The notes under the pieces were generated by a model. That model was not told the DNA's origin. It searched no databases and worked only from the letters and a program-made list of their open reading frames with translations. This document shows, piece by piece, positions 34,709-43,207 of a stretch of DNA of 54,234 nt. Position numbers and translations under genes: made by a program. How positions within the stretch are numbered: position 1 is the first letter of the stretch; each line of letters starts with the position of its first letter. This DNA is from an uncultured Collinsella sp. (GTDB taxonomy: Bacteria > Actinomycetota > Coriobacteriia > Coriobacteriales > Coriobacteriaceae): contig CABSNF010000003.1 in assembly GCA_902478995.1 (NCBI GenBank), positions 1 through 54,234 on the forward strand, read 5' to 3'.

Positions 34709-34717
34709 CGGCGCAAA

Positions 34718-35098
34718 GGGTAGCTAATTTGGGACGGGGCTTTTTTGACTGCTTTCGGAGAGTAGCGCCTTTTTGCTCGGTAAGCGCTAGAAATGAGGAG
34801 CGTCTGCGTCCTCGGCGGCGCGAAAATGCTCGAAAAACCGTCGCAACGGAGTCAAACGACGTCGCGGCGGTTCTTTTTTGGCTGCCCGTTGGCTAAGTGA
34901 GTAGACTTTTTTGGAAATGCCGAGCACCCAACATATTTGCCTCAATAAAACCGCAGGTCACAGACTTGTACTTTGTCGGTGTGGTCGGGGATTCGGTAAA
35001 AGTCTACTCACTTAGTTTTGCGTGATGCATATTGTCCGCAACGAGACCCCAACCGGGGTGATTCCAACGCAAATTCCGGTGACCGGGGGTAGCTAATT
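34718..35098 (+). repeat. Mosaic repeat element, copy B
   Basis: Same sequence order and orientation as copy A at 31615-31941: opening GGTAGCTAATTTGGGACGGG, perfect 18-bp inverted repeat (34893-34910 and 34998-35015), conserved GCAGGTCACAGACTTGT and TTGTCCGCAACGAGACCCC, then a second GGGTAGCTAATT at the end. The middle portions differ, so the copies are mosaic. The stop codon of the flippase gene overlaps the right end. Confidence 0.85.
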
Positions 35099-36677
35099 AG
35101 GCGCCGTATGGGTTGCGGTCGCGCTCGATGCGCTGGCGGATGTGGGCGTACTCGATAATCAGTAGCACCAGGAGTAGGGCCATGATGGCTAGGTAGCTCA
35201 CCACGGCGCCCATCAGACCCAGCAGCTTAATCAGAATCACCGGCAGCACCACGCTTACGGCGAAGCAGATTAGGTAGATCCTGGTGACGTCGCCGGCGTG
35301 GCGCAACACCGTGATGATGGCGTAGATAAAGTCGATTGCCGCGGTGACGCCGCCGGCGACAACCATTAGCAGCGCCAGCGTGCGGTAGCGCTCAAAGTTA
35401 AGGCCGTACATAAAGCTCATGATGGGGATGCCGGGGCCTGCCATAAATGCGGCGCACGCTCCGGTAATGACCACGATTAGTGCCATAACGGCAACAATAA
35501 TCAGGTCAAAGCGGCGACGCTTGCGCGGATTCGCCCAAATGCTCGACAGACGCAGGAGCTGCGGTTTATAGATAAATCCGATGCTCAGCAAAATGGCCTG
35601 CGCCGGAAAGAACAGTGCATTAAAGTACAGCTGATACTTGTAGGCCAGCGTGCCCTCCATCACGAACTTGGGCATGCTCTCGATTAGGTTGAACAGGAAC
35701 AGCGCGCCAAAGAGCGGGGCGCACTGGATAAACAGGTGGCCAGTCTCGCGCAGACTCATGCGGCGTGATTTTTCGGTTTCGAGCAGGGCGAGCGGGGCGG
35801 TGACCAGCACGAGCGAGGCGATGGCGGCGATCCCCATGGCCATGGCCGCGATGGGCATGCTGCGCGTGAGGAACAGTGCCACGCTAAAGACCGTGATGAC
35901 GCCGACGGAACGCAGCGTTTGGCTCATGCCGGCCAAATAGAGTTTGTCGGCCTGCTGCAGGCGGCCCTCGTATACGTCGGCGATGCCGTCGATCACCTTA
36001 TACAGGTAGACGCCCAGGCCGATCGTGGCCATCTGCGCATCGTAGCCGCGGGCGCTGCTGTATACCAGGCCGCATGCCAGCGCGAGCACTCCGCAGAGCC
36101 AGCGGTTGAGCTGGTAGGAGGCAAAGGACGTCTTCTCGTCGATGTCCGAGACCTGAAAATTGCGCACGCCGTAGTTGCACGCGATCATGATGAGCGTGCC
36201 GGTGACAAAGGCGATGGAGAACTTGCCGGCCTCCTCGGCGCCTACGAGCTGCGTCGACACAATGGTGAGCAGCGGAAACGCCATGCCCCATACGGCGGTG
36301 CCCAGGGTATTCCAGAGATAGTCGCGGCGGGTGGCGTGATCTTCGTACTCGGCTTCTTGCGTGGAGAAGCCGCCGCCGTAGACGGCTCCGAGCAGGCGGT
36401 TCCACCAGGCATTGACCATGCGGTGGATGGGGCCGGGTTGGCGATCGCGCTCGCGGCGACGGCGTGCGGCCTGGCTGCTGTCGGGACCGCCGGCGTTTCG
36501 CTGGCTTAGCTCTTGGATGCGCGCGAGCTCTTCGGCCGTGTGAGAGGCGGGGAACAGGCCGTTCTCGATGCGTCCGCCCTGGGCCTTTGCGGCGACGCTG
36601 CTCGCTACGGCGGGGTCGGCGACGCCATTGCGGCGGGCGATGGCGCGGCGAATGCTATCGAGGGGCGTGATGCTCAA
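35097..36677 (-). CDS. Polysaccharide/lipid-linked-glycan flippase-like membrane protein (MOP superfamily)
   Basis: About 526 residues. A Lys/Arg/Ala-rich cytosolic N terminus of roughly 115 residues precedes about 12-14 membrane helices (from AVWGMAFPLLTIVSTQLVGA on), the layout of Wzx/MATE-like oligosaccharide flippases. They move lipid-linked sugars across the membrane for cell-surface polysaccharide. The TTG start at 36677 has AAAGGA upstream; the longer frame to 36785 runs into repeat sequence and is rejected. No glycosyltransferase cluster is beside it, so the substrate is unknown. The long charged N-terminal tail is unusual for the family. Confidence 0.82.
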   Translation of the reverse strand: MSITPLDSIRRAIARRNGVADPAVASSVAAKAQGGRIENGLFPASHTAEELARIQELSQRNAGGPDSSQAARRRRERDRQPGPIHRMVNAWWNRLLGAVYGGGFSTQEAEYEDHATRRDYLWNTLGTAVWGMAFPLLTIVSTQLVGAEEAGKFSIAFVTGTLIMIACNYGVRNFQVSDIDEKTSFASYQLNRWLCGVLALACGLVYSSARGYDAQMATIGLGVYLYKVIDGIADVYEGRLQQADKLYLAGMSQTLRSVGVITVFSVALFLTRSMPIAAMAMGIAAIASLVLVTAPLALLETEKSRRMSLRETGHLFIQCAPLFGALFLFNLIESMPKFVMEGTLAYKYQLYFNALFFPAQAILLSIGFIYKPQLLRLSSIWANPRKRRRFDLIIVAVMALIVVITGACAAFMAGPGIPIMSFMYGLNFERYRTLALLMVVAGGVTAAIDFIYAIITVLRHAGDVTRIYLICFAVSVVLPVILIKLLGLMGAVVSYLAIMALLLVLLIIEYAHIRQRIERDRNPYGA

Positions 36678-37056
36678 AGCGGGGTCCTTTCTATTGCTGC
36701 GCTCTAGTATAGACACCGCGGTGTCCGCTCGTGTTTTTGAACAGGTTGTTCGATAATTTCGGCGGCGCCATTCGGTAGTCGGCACTTAGGGACGTTCCTT
36801 ATGTGCCGGCACTTTGGGAACGTCCCTAAGTGCCGGCATCCGGGGACATTCCTTGAATGTTGCCTGTTCAAGAGTGTCCCCAATGACTAGTCGTTTAAGA
36901 ACGTCCCCAATGACTGGGCCGCTTGCCTGCGATTTTTGACCGTTGGGCGGGCTTGCCGCCCTTGCCGCAAAAACGTTTTTGCATATCGGGTACAACGGGC
37001 TTTACGTGAGTAAAGTGCGCGCCGCGTCCACGTGCCGCGTTTTTAAAGGAGGCCCC
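36678..37056. other. Intergenic region with tandem CCGGCA/GGGGAC repeats, then pckA leader
   Basis: Holds the repeat cluster at 36778-36915. The rest (36916-37056) is the pckA 5' region; no gene seen. Ribosome site AAAGGAGG at 37046. Confidence 0.5.
36778..36915. repeat. GTGCCGGCACTT-GGGACGTTCC repeat cluster
   Basis: Several overlapping units of TGCCGGCA and GGGACGTTCCTT in both orientations, with later degenerate units (GTCCCCAATGACT twice). The same family recurs at 49458-49512. Confidence 0.75.
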
Positions 37057-38727
37057 ATGCCTGGTGTTACCCCTGCAGAAGTTCTGTCCAATTTTGGTAT
37101 TACGCTGGTCGAAGATCCCGCCGAGAATCAACCCCGTCTGCTGGTCGATCTGCCCGCCGCGGAGCTCGTCGAGCACGCTATCCGCCGCGAAGAAGGCCGC
37201 ATGGCATCCAACGGCGCGCTGGTGATCGAGACTGGGGAGCGTACCGGCCGTTCCCCCAATGACCGCTTTATCGTTGACACCCCCGATGTTCACGACAAGA
37301 TTGCCTGGGGCGCGGTCAACCGCCCACTGTCCGTCGAGAGCTATGAGGCCATCAAGGCCGGCATCGTCGACTATCTCAACGAGCGCGACGTGTTCGTCAC
37401 CCGCGGCATGGCCGGCGCCGACCGCAACCATACGCGCCGCCTGCTCGTCGCCTGCGAGCGTGCCAGCCAGGCGCTCTTCATTAAGCAGATGCTCGCCCGC
37501 CCGCTCGCCCGCGAAATCGCACGCACCGGCGAGCCGGACTTCTGCGTGCTCGCCGCGCCGGGCTACCAATGCGACCCTGCCATCAAGGGCCTCAACTCCA
37601 GTGCCGCCGTGGTCATCAACTTCCAGGAACGCGTGATTCTGGTCGCCGGCACCGGCTACTCCGGCGAGATTAAAAAGTCGATCTTTAGCGTCATGAACTA
37701 TCTGCTGCCCGTCGAGGACGACGTGCTGCCCATGCACTGCTCGGCCAGCATGGATCCCGTCACGCACGAGACCGCCGTGTTCTTTGGCCTGTCCGGCACC
37801 GGCAAGACCACGCTTTCGGCCAATCCCACGCGCCTGCTGATCGGCGACGACGAGCACGGTTGGTCCGACATGGGTATCTTCAACATTGAGGGTGGCTGCT
37901 ACGCAAAATGCGAGGGCCTGGACGCCTTCCACGAGCCCGAGATCTTCAACGCCGTCCGTTTTGGCGCCATTTGCGAAAACGTGGTGCTCGACGAGAACCG
38001 CAAGCCCAACTACGACGACATCTCGATCACGCACAACACGCGCGTGGCCTATCCCGTGGAGCACATTCCTAACGCGTGGACTAAGGGCATGGGCACCACT
38101 CCGAGTGTCGTGCTGTTTTTGACCTGCGACGCCTTTGGCGTGTTGCCGCCCATCTCACGCCTGACGGCCGATGCCGCCATGTATCACTTTGTGACGGGCT
38201 TTACGGCCAAAATTCCCGGCACCGAGGTCGGCGTCACCGAGCCCACGCCCACGTTCTCCTCGCTGTTTGGCGAGCCGTTTATGCCGCTCGATCCTATGGT
38301 CTACGCCAAGATGCTCGGTGAGCGTATCGCCGACGGTCGCACACGCGTCTATCTGGTCAATACCGGCTGGATTGGCGGCGGCTACGGCGTGGGTCATCGC
38401 ATCGAGCTGGCCTACACGCGCTCGCTGGTCGCGCGCGCCCTCGACGGCACCATCGAGGACAGCGAGTTCGTGCACGACGACATCTTTAACGTCGACATTC
38501 CCACGACGTGCCACGGCGTGCCCGATGGCATCCTGGTGCCGCGCCAATACTGGCAGAGCACCGCGCGATACGACGAGGCCGCGCACAACCTGGCGGTGAT
38601 GTTCGAGGAGAACTTCGAGAAGAAGTACTCTCACCTGCCCGAGTCCGTCAAAGCCGCCGGCCCGCACGCCCAGGTGTCCGCCGAGGCCCGTCATCGCGGC
38701 CGCGGCCTGCTGGGGCTCCGCCGCTAG
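37057..38727 (+). CDS. pckA: Phosphoenolpyruvate carboxykinase (ATP)
   Basis: 556 residues. Converts oxaloacetate plus ATP to PEP and CO2 (or the reverse, capturing CO2 as in fermenting gut bacteria). Seen: the kinase P-loop GLSGTGKTT (residues 244-252), the metal-binding IGDDEHGWSD, the N-terminal ERTGRSPNDRFIV, and NTGWIGGGYGVG near the C terminus. These fit ATP-type PckA. ATG 37057 follows AAAGGAGG; the upstream extension to 36943 crosses the repeat cluster. It is monocistronic, with dispersed repeat copy 2 just after it. Confidence 0.97.
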   Translation: MPGVTPAEVLSNFGITLVEDPAENQPRLLVDLPAAELVEHAIRREEGRMASNGALVIETGERTGRSPNDRFIVDTPDVHDKIAWGAVNRPLSVESYEAIKAGIVDYLNERDVFVTRGMAGADRNHTRRLLVACERASQALFIKQMLARPLAREIARTGEPDFCVLAAPGYQCDPAIKGLNSSAAVVINFQERVILVAGTGYSGEIKKSIFSVMNYLLPVEDDVLPMHCSASMDPVTHETAVFFGLSGTGKTTLSANPTRLLIGDDEHGWSDMGIFNIEGGCYAKCEGLDAFHEPEIFNAVRFGAICENVVLDENRKPNYDDISITHNTRVAYPVEHIPNAWTKGMGTTPSVVLFLTCDAFGVLPPISRLTADAAMYHFVTGFTAKIPGTEVGVTEPTPTFSSLFGEPFMPLDPMVYAKMLGERIADGRTRVYLVNTGWIGGGYGVGHRIELAYTRSLVARALDGTIEDSEFVHDDIFNVDIPTTCHGVPDGILVPRQYWQSTARYDEAAHNLAVMFEENFEKKYSHLPESVKAAGPHAQVSAEARHRGRGLLGLRR

Positions 38728-38742
38728 CGTCGCCTCAGACTC

Positions 38743-38779
38743 AAAACCATCATAAAGGGGGCACCTTTGTGGTGGTTTT
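38743..38779. repeat. Dispersed hairpin repeat, copy 2
   Basis: AAACCATCATAAAGGGGGCACCTTTGTGGTGGTTTT-type hairpin after pckA, one arm slightly diverged; the loop orientation (GGGGGCACC) is the same as copy 4. Confidence 0.8.
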
Positions 38780-38950
38780 GCTCGTGTGGATGACTCGGGT
38801 TACAATACGCCTGACATATCGTCCCCTTCTCCGGATGGGGACAGCGCAAGCGTTCTTGTGACGGCACCGTAGGACTTTGAAGGTGGCCGTTGTAAGGGCG
38901 CTTTTTGTTTAGGCGCCCTCACTCGGGCGCGCACAATGAAGGGAGAGCGT

Positions 38951-39670
38951 ATGAAGGGCTTTGTTGCCGAGAATTCGTTTTGGGAGCTGTTTCCACAGGC
39001 GGCGGTCGGCGTCGTGGTCGTAAAGGGCATGAAGCCCGCGGCTCAGATTCCCCAGGAGGACGTGGATGCCATTGCCGCGTTGCTCGACCGCGCCAATATC
39101 GATGCGGAGCGTCACCTGACGAGCGATACCATCAGCGAGAACGCGCCGGTGAAGGCTTGGCGTGACGCGTACCGGCTGTTCAAGACTAAAAAGGGCGCCC
39201 GCTGCTCGATCGAGAACTTGCTCAAGCGCGTGCTCAAGGGCAAGCCGGTCGGTCATATCACACCGGCGGTGGATATTTACAACACGGTGTCGTTGACCTA
39301 TGCGCTGCCCGTGGGAGGCGAGGATCTGCATGCGATTGAGGGAGACCTTCGCTTGAAGGTGACCGACGGCGGCGACGCGTTCTTGCCACTTGGCGAGGAG
39401 GCGGATGATCCGACGCTGCCCGGTGAGCTTGCTTATATCGATGATGCGGGCGCCGTGTGCCGTTGCTGGAACTGGCGCGATGGCGTTCGCACGGCGCTGT
39501 CCGACGATTCGGCGGACGCATTTCTGGCGATTGAGTGCGTGGAGCCCGAGCGGATGGGGGATTGCCAGGCCGCCATCGATCGCTTGGCCGAGCTGCTCGA
39601 GCGCTATCTGGGAGCGACGGTTGTCGTTAAGACGCTTGTGACCCGCGACAATCCCTGCGTGGAGCTGTAG
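38951..39670 (+). CDS. B3/B4 domain protein (PheT-like tRNA-editing fold)
   Basis: About 239 residues. The B3/B4 fold is the editing-site domain of phenylalanyl-tRNA synthetase beta and also occurs free-standing. Here SIENLLKRVLKGKP, ITPAVDIYNTVSLTYALPVGG and GDAFLPLGEEAD match free-standing members. The function of these proteins is not settled, but trans-editing of mischarged tRNA is suspected. ATG 38951 (GGGAGAG upstream) is preferred over ATG 38936. The 5' leader holds hairpin GTCCCC/GGGGAC at 38821-38842. It is followed by dispersed repeat copy 3. Confidence 0.8.
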   Translation: MKGFVAENSFWELFPQAAVGVVVVKGMKPAAQIPQEDVDAIAALLDRANIDAERHLTSDTISENAPVKAWRDAYRLFKTKKGARCSIENLLKRVLKGKPVGHITPAVDIYNTVSLTYALPVGGEDLHAIEGDLRLKVTDGGDAFLPLGEEADDPTLPGELAYIDDAGAVCRCWNWRDGVRTALSDDSADAFLAIECVEPERMGDCQAAIDRLAELLERYLGATVVVKTLVTRDNPCVEL

Positions 39671-39698
39671 CGGCGCCTAGAACCTATTGATGCCCCAG

Positions 39699-39737
39699 AC
39701 CACCACAAAGGTGCCTGTCCCCTTTGTGGTGGTTTTT
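39699..39737. repeat. Dispersed hairpin repeat, copy 3
   Basis: ACCACCACAAAGGTGCCTGTCC / CCTTTGTGGTGGTTTTT, with strong terminator form (T5). It lies between the B3/B4 gene and the MarR gene. Confidence 0.9.
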
Positions 39738-39840
39738 ATGTTGATGGGTTAACAATTGGGTCGCGTGGAGGCGGCAGTCGCTGAGTACGGCTAAGATGTT
39801 TACCCGTTAGCATCATGCAAGCGAAAGGCGGTCGTCTCCC

Positions 39841-40290
39841 ATGCAGCAGAACGACGAGACACGTTTCGAGGATTTTGTCGGACTGATTAGCGGGCTGTAC
39901 AAGGAGATTCAGCGTATCAAGACGTCCGAGGGCGCAAGGCTGGGCCTCAAGGGCTCCGACGTTATGTGCCTGTACTACCTGGAGCGCAGCAAGGACGGCA
40001 TGACCGGCGCCGATCTGGCTCGCGTGGCCGGCGTGACGCGCGCTGCCGTTTCGCGCACGCTGGCGCACCTGGAGGAGGGCGGCTTTGTCGAGGTTGATGA
40101 CTCGGGCGATGCTGCCGTCAAGTACCGCGCACCGGTTCGCCTGACCACGCTGGGTGGCGAGAGCATGAACGAGGCGGACCGCATCATTCGCGAGGTGCTC
40201 GATACCACCGGTAAGGCTATGGGTGTGGAGCAGCGCGAGCAGATGTATGCGTCGCTGCGAACGATTCTCAACACCCTGCGCGAGATTTAA
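39841..40290 (+). CDS. MarR-family transcriptional regulator
   Basis: 149-residue winged-helix dimer. The recognition region TGADLARVAGVTRAAVSRTLAHLEEGGFVEV is followed by the wing DSGDAAVKYRAPVRLT. No effector site is obvious. The ATG start at 39841 is supported by GAAAGGCGG upstream. The next gene (DegV-like) starts 119 bp downstream on the same strand with its own ribosome site; a local target is possible, but no clear palindrome is seen. Confidence 0.9.
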   Translation: MQQNDETRFEDFVGLISGLYKEIQRIKTSEGARLGLKGSDVMCLYYLERSKDGMTGADLARVAGVTRAAVSRTLAHLEEGGFVEVDDSGDAAVKYRAPVRLTTLGGESMNEADRIIREVLDTTGKAMGVEQREQMYASLRTILNTLREI

Positions 40291-40409
40291 GGCCGCCAAG
40301 GCATTTGCTTCTAATTAACAACTGCATAGTCCCGTTTGAGCGCGTATGCCGTGCCGGGGCATTGCTGTCAAAATTCCCCGCGAGAGGTCCGCGCAAGAAA
40401 GGATTCGCT

Positions 40410-41264
40410 ATGTCCATTCGTATTATTACCGATTCCGCGAGCGATATGTCGCCGACTGAGCACCCCGCTCTGCGTGTTCTGCCGCTGTCCGTCACCTTTG
40501 GCACCGATGTGTACATGGATGGCGTCGACATCGATCACCAGCGCTTTTACGAGATGCTCGTGGAGCGCGATGAGCTGCCCAAGACCGGCCAGGTCAACCC
40601 GTACGCGTTTTCGCAGGCTATTGCCGAGGCGCGTGAGGCCGGCGATGAGGCTGTGATTATTACCGTGGGCGCTAAGCTATCAGGCACCAACCAGAGTGCC
40701 CGTACCGCACTTGCCGAGGCACCAGGTGGCGACGTGTTCGTGGTAGACAGCAACAATGTCACCCTCGGCGAGCGCGTCCTGGTCGAGTACGCGCTGCGCT
40801 TGGTGGACGAGGGCCGTAGTGCGGCCCAGATCGCGGCGGCCGTCGAGGCCGTCCGTGACCGCGTGGTCGTCATCGGCCTGCTCGAGACGCTGGAGTACCT
40901 GGTTCGCGGCGGTCGTCTATCTGCTGCGGCCGGCGCCGTGGGCACGCTGCTCAACGTGAAGCCCGTGGTGGCTGTCGAGGACGGCCTTATCGTGCAGCTG
41001 GGCAAGGCGCGCGGTTCCAAGAACGGCCGCAACCTGCTGAACCAAAAGGTCGAAAAGTCAGGCGGCATCGACTTTTCCATGCCGCTGGCGCTGGGCTATA
41101 CGGGCCTTTCGGATGCGGTGCTCAAGAAGTATGTCGAGGACAGCGCGGCACTGTGGGCTGGCCACACCGAGGGCGAGTTGCCCGTTCACACCATCGGCGC
41201 CACCATCGGTACCCACGTTGGCCCCGGCGCCGTAGCAGTAGCCTTCTTCCAGCCCGCCAACTAA
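40410..41264 (+). CDS. DegV-family fatty-acid-binding protein
   Basis: 284 residues with both DegV lobes: IRIITDSASDMSP at the start, GQVNPYAFSQAI, VIITVGAKLSGTNQSARTA (ligand contact Thr/Ser), and LLNVKPVVAVEDGLI. DegV proteins (FakB in staphylococci) hold a fatty acid for phosphorylation by the FakA kinase, feeding exogenous fatty acid into phospholipid. No fakA is seen nearby. ATG 40410 has AGAAAGGA upstream. It ends shortly before dispersed repeat copy 4. Confidence 0.92.
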   Translation: MSIRIITDSASDMSPTEHPALRVLPLSVTFGTDVYMDGVDIDHQRFYEMLVERDELPKTGQVNPYAFSQAIAEAREAGDEAVIITVGAKLSGTNQSARTALAEAPGGDVFVVDSNNVTLGERVLVEYALRLVDEGRSAAQIAAAVEAVRDRVVVIGLLETLEYLVRGGRLSAAAGAVGTLLNVKPVVAVEDGLIVQLGKARGSKNGRNLLNQKVEKSGGIDFSMPLALGYTGLSDAVLKKYVEDSAALWAGHTEGELPVHTIGATIGTHVGPGAVAVAFFQPAN

Positions 41265-41276
41265 CCGACCTGCCAT

Positions 41277-41315
41277 AAACCACCACAAAGGGGACAGGCA
41301 CCTTTGTGGTGGTTT
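41277..41315. repeat. Dispersed hairpin repeat, copy 4
   Basis: AACCACCACAAAGGGGACAGG / CACCTTTGTGGTGGTTTAT. The loop is the reverse complement of that in copies 3, 6 and 7, so this copy is inverted. Confidence 0.9.
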
Positions 41316-41344
41316 ATGCTTTTCCGGGTGGAAGGGAGCGAGCA

Positions 41345-41665
41345 ATGGCGTCTGAGGGCTTTTTTGAACGGGTGTACGAGGTGGTCGAGCAGATTCCCGA
41401 GGGGATGGTCGCCACCTACGGTCAGGTGGCGCTGCTCGCCGGTCGTCCGCGGAGTGCGCGGTACGTGGGCTACGCGCTGCACAGCAATTCGCGCCCCGGC
41501 GAGATTCCCTGCCATCGCGTGGTGTTTGCCGACGGCCGTATCTGTGAGGGCTTTGCCTTTGGTGGCCCCGATGCTCAGCGCGAGCTCTTAATGGGGGAGG
41601 GCGTGACGTTTGCCGATCCCATGCATGTTGATCTGGCCGCCTGTCGTTGGCCGGCCGGGCTGTAG
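41345..41665 (+). CDS. MGMT-family (methylated-DNA transferase-like) protein, short
   Basis: 106 residues corresponding to the C-terminal catalytic domain of O6-methylguanine methyltransferase: IPEGMVATYGQVALLAG (DNA-binding helix), VGYALHSN, and the active-site loop IPCHRVV with Cys56. Short proteins of this kind are often Atl1-like alkyltransferase-like proteins with Trp at that position. Here the Cys is retained, so real alkyl-transfer may occur without the usual N-terminal domain. ATG 41345 is preferred over upstream ATGs that lie in the repeat. Function: repair of O6-alkylguanine, inferred. Confidence 0.82.
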   Translation: MASEGFFERVYEVVEQIPEGMVATYGQVALLAGRPRSARYVGYALHSNSRPGEIPCHRVVFADGRICEGFAFGGPDAQRELLMGEGVTFADPMHVDLAACRWPAGL

Positions 41666-41679
41666 CGGCGGGCTTCGTC

Positions 41680-41720
41680 AAAACCACCACAGAGGTGCTC
41701 GTCCCCTTTGTAGTGGTTTT
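41680..41720. repeat. Dispersed hairpin repeat, copy 5
   Basis: AAAACCACCACAGAGG / CCCTTTGTAGTGGTTTT, with the loop TGCTCGTCC; one compensating-looking change in the arms. Confidence 0.85.
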
Positions 41721-41821
41721 CCGTTGCAGGTTTACCGGAGCTAACTTATGGAGAAGGTATGGCGGCGCACATTGACGCTAGAAAGTAAACCACGGTGAAC
41801 TATATTGGTTTCAGCAACGGA

Positions 41822-41950
41822 GCAGGCAATAGGCGATGAAAAAGCCTGCCCTGTTGAGTTTGATTCGCATCCCTCCCCTCTGTGCGATTCAACGGTGTAC
41901 TTCGGGAACAGGCCCGCTGGCAACTAACTGCCGGCGGGCCTGTTCCTGTT
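41822..41950 (+). ncRNA. Candidate small RNA with C-rich loop and strong terminator-like stem
   Basis: Plus-strand order: hairpin 41822-41849, hairpin with single-stranded loop CCCTCCCCTC at 41871-41880, and perfect 13-bp stem GGAACAGGCCCGC/GCGGGCCTGTTCC (41905-41946) followed by TGTTT. C-rich loops are typical of trans-acting sRNAs that pair with ribosome sites. No reliable promoter is seen, so confidence is low. The terminal stem could simply be the end signal for trpS on the other strand. Confidence 0.25.
41905..41946. terminator. Strong hairpin between MGMT-like gene and trpS
   Basis: 13-bp perfect arms plus an inner TGGCA/TGCC stem; short T-run on plus only. A further GGTGAGG/CCTCACC hairpin at 41955-41974 lies nearer trpS and may end its transcript. 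Confidence 0.6.
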
Positions 41951-41998
41951 TCGGTGAGGATTCGGCCTCACCGTCTATGTTGTGCGAAGGCGCTTTGC

Positions 41999-43048
41999 CT
42001 AGTACACCATGCCCATGGCGTCCTGAACCTCGGCCAGGGTCTGCTCGGCGATCTCGTTGGCGCGACGGTTGCCCTCATGCAGGACGTCCTTCACATAGTC
42101 CAGATCGTTCTCGTAGCGCTGGCGACGCTCGCGGATAGGTGCGAAGTACTCGTTGACGGCCTCGGTCACGTACTTCTTGAGCTGGCCGGAGCCGCCCATG
42201 CCAATCTCCTCGGCAATCTCGACTTCGGAACGGCCGGTGCAGATGGCGGCTGTCGAAAGCAGGCCAGACACGCCGGGGCGGTTCTCGGGATCGAACGTGA
42301 TCATGCGCTCGGAGTCGGTCTGGCTCTTCTTGATGCGTTTGGCCGTTTCCTCGGCGGTCATCGAGATGTTGATGGCGTTGCCGTAGCTCTTGCTCATCTT
42401 GCGACCGTCCAGGCCCGGCAGCAGCGGGGTCTCGGACAGCAGCGCTTCGACCTCGGGAAACACCTTGCCGTAGCGGTTGTTAAAGCGGCGAGCGATGGTG
42501 CGGGTAAGCTCGATGTGCGGTAGCTGGTCGCGACCGACGGGCACCACGTTGCCCTTGCAGAACAGGATGTCGCAGGCCTGGTGCACCGGGTAGGTGAGCA
42601 GAAGGCCGGTGAGCTCGTGGCCCGAGGCCTCCATCTCGGCCTTTACCGTGGGGTTGCGCGCCAGCTCGGCCTCAGACACCAGTGACAGGAACGGCAGCAT
42701 GAGCTGGTTGGCTGCGGGCACGGCGGAGTGCGCGTAGATCATGGTCTTGTCGGGGTCGATGCCGCAGGCAAGGTAGTCCATGACCATGTTGTACACGTTG
42801 TCCTGGATGTGCTCGGTCGTGTCGCGGTCAGTGATGACCTGGTAGTCGGCGATGAGCACGTTGGTCTTGGCGCCCATGTTCTGCAGCTCAACACGGCCCT
42901 TGAGGGTGCCGAAGTAGTGGCCCAGGTGCAGACGGCCGGTGGGGCGGTCGCCGGTGAGCATGGTGAACTTCTCGGGCGTCTTGGCCAGGCCCTCGCGAAT
43001 GGCGTTGCTCTTTTGCAGCGCGACTTCGTAGCTGTTCTCGTTTGGCAT
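41999..43048 (-). CDS. trpS: Tryptophanyl-tRNA synthetase
   Basis: 349-residue class I synthetase. Nucleotide-binding signature TGDRPTGRLHLGHYFGTL (HIGH motif as HLGH), then LIADYQVITD, and the KMSKS loop GRKMSKSYGN. The length is normal. Charges tRNA-Trp for translation. ATG 43048 (PNENSYEVAL) has GGAGCAAT upstream, and the longer frame to 43192 is rejected. No T-box motif is visible in the 160-bp leader, so control by uncharged tRNA is not supported. Monocistronic. Confidence 0.96.
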   Translation of the reverse strand: MPNENSYEVALQKSNAIREGLAKTPEKFTMLTGDRPTGRLHLGHYFGTLKGRVELQNMGAKTNVLIADYQVITDRDTTEHIQDNVYNMVMDYLACGIDPDKTMIYAHSAVPAANQLMLPFLSLVSEAELARNPTVKAEMEASGHELTGLLLTYPVHQACDILFCKGNVVPVGRDQLPHIELTRTIARRFNNRYGKVFPEVEALLSETPLLPGLDGRKMSKSYGNAINISMTAEETAKRIKKSQTDSERMITFDPENRPGVSGLLSTAAICTGRSEVEIAEEIGMGGSGQLKKYVTEAVNEYFAPIRERRQRYENDLDYVKDVLHEGNRRANEIAEQTLAEVQDAMGMVY

Positions 43049-43207
43049 GATTGCTCCTAACGTATGTTCATGGGTCAAGATGATAACGCGTTTATTGGAG
43101 GGGTGGTGCGTAAGTAGGCGAGGGGCGGGAGAGGGGTGGCTTGTGCGATGGGTGCGGCGCGGCTGCGCTTGGCCAACGGTGCCTTGGCACATCCTTGGCA
43201 GCTTGCC

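Larger units (their letters stand above)
41666..41998. other. Intergenic region with repeat copy 5 and structured small-RNA candidate
   Basis: No protein gene is seen. Repeat copy 5 (41680-41720), then three hairpins: GCAGGC/GCCTGC (41822-41849), a hairpin with C-rich loop (41871-41880) and a 13-bp stem (41905-41946). See the ncRNA entry. Confidence 0.5.

Noticed and set aside
43049..43207. T-box leader for trpS
   Set aside because: No AGGGTGGNACCGCG-type T-box core or antiterminator pair is visible; the same holds for argS.
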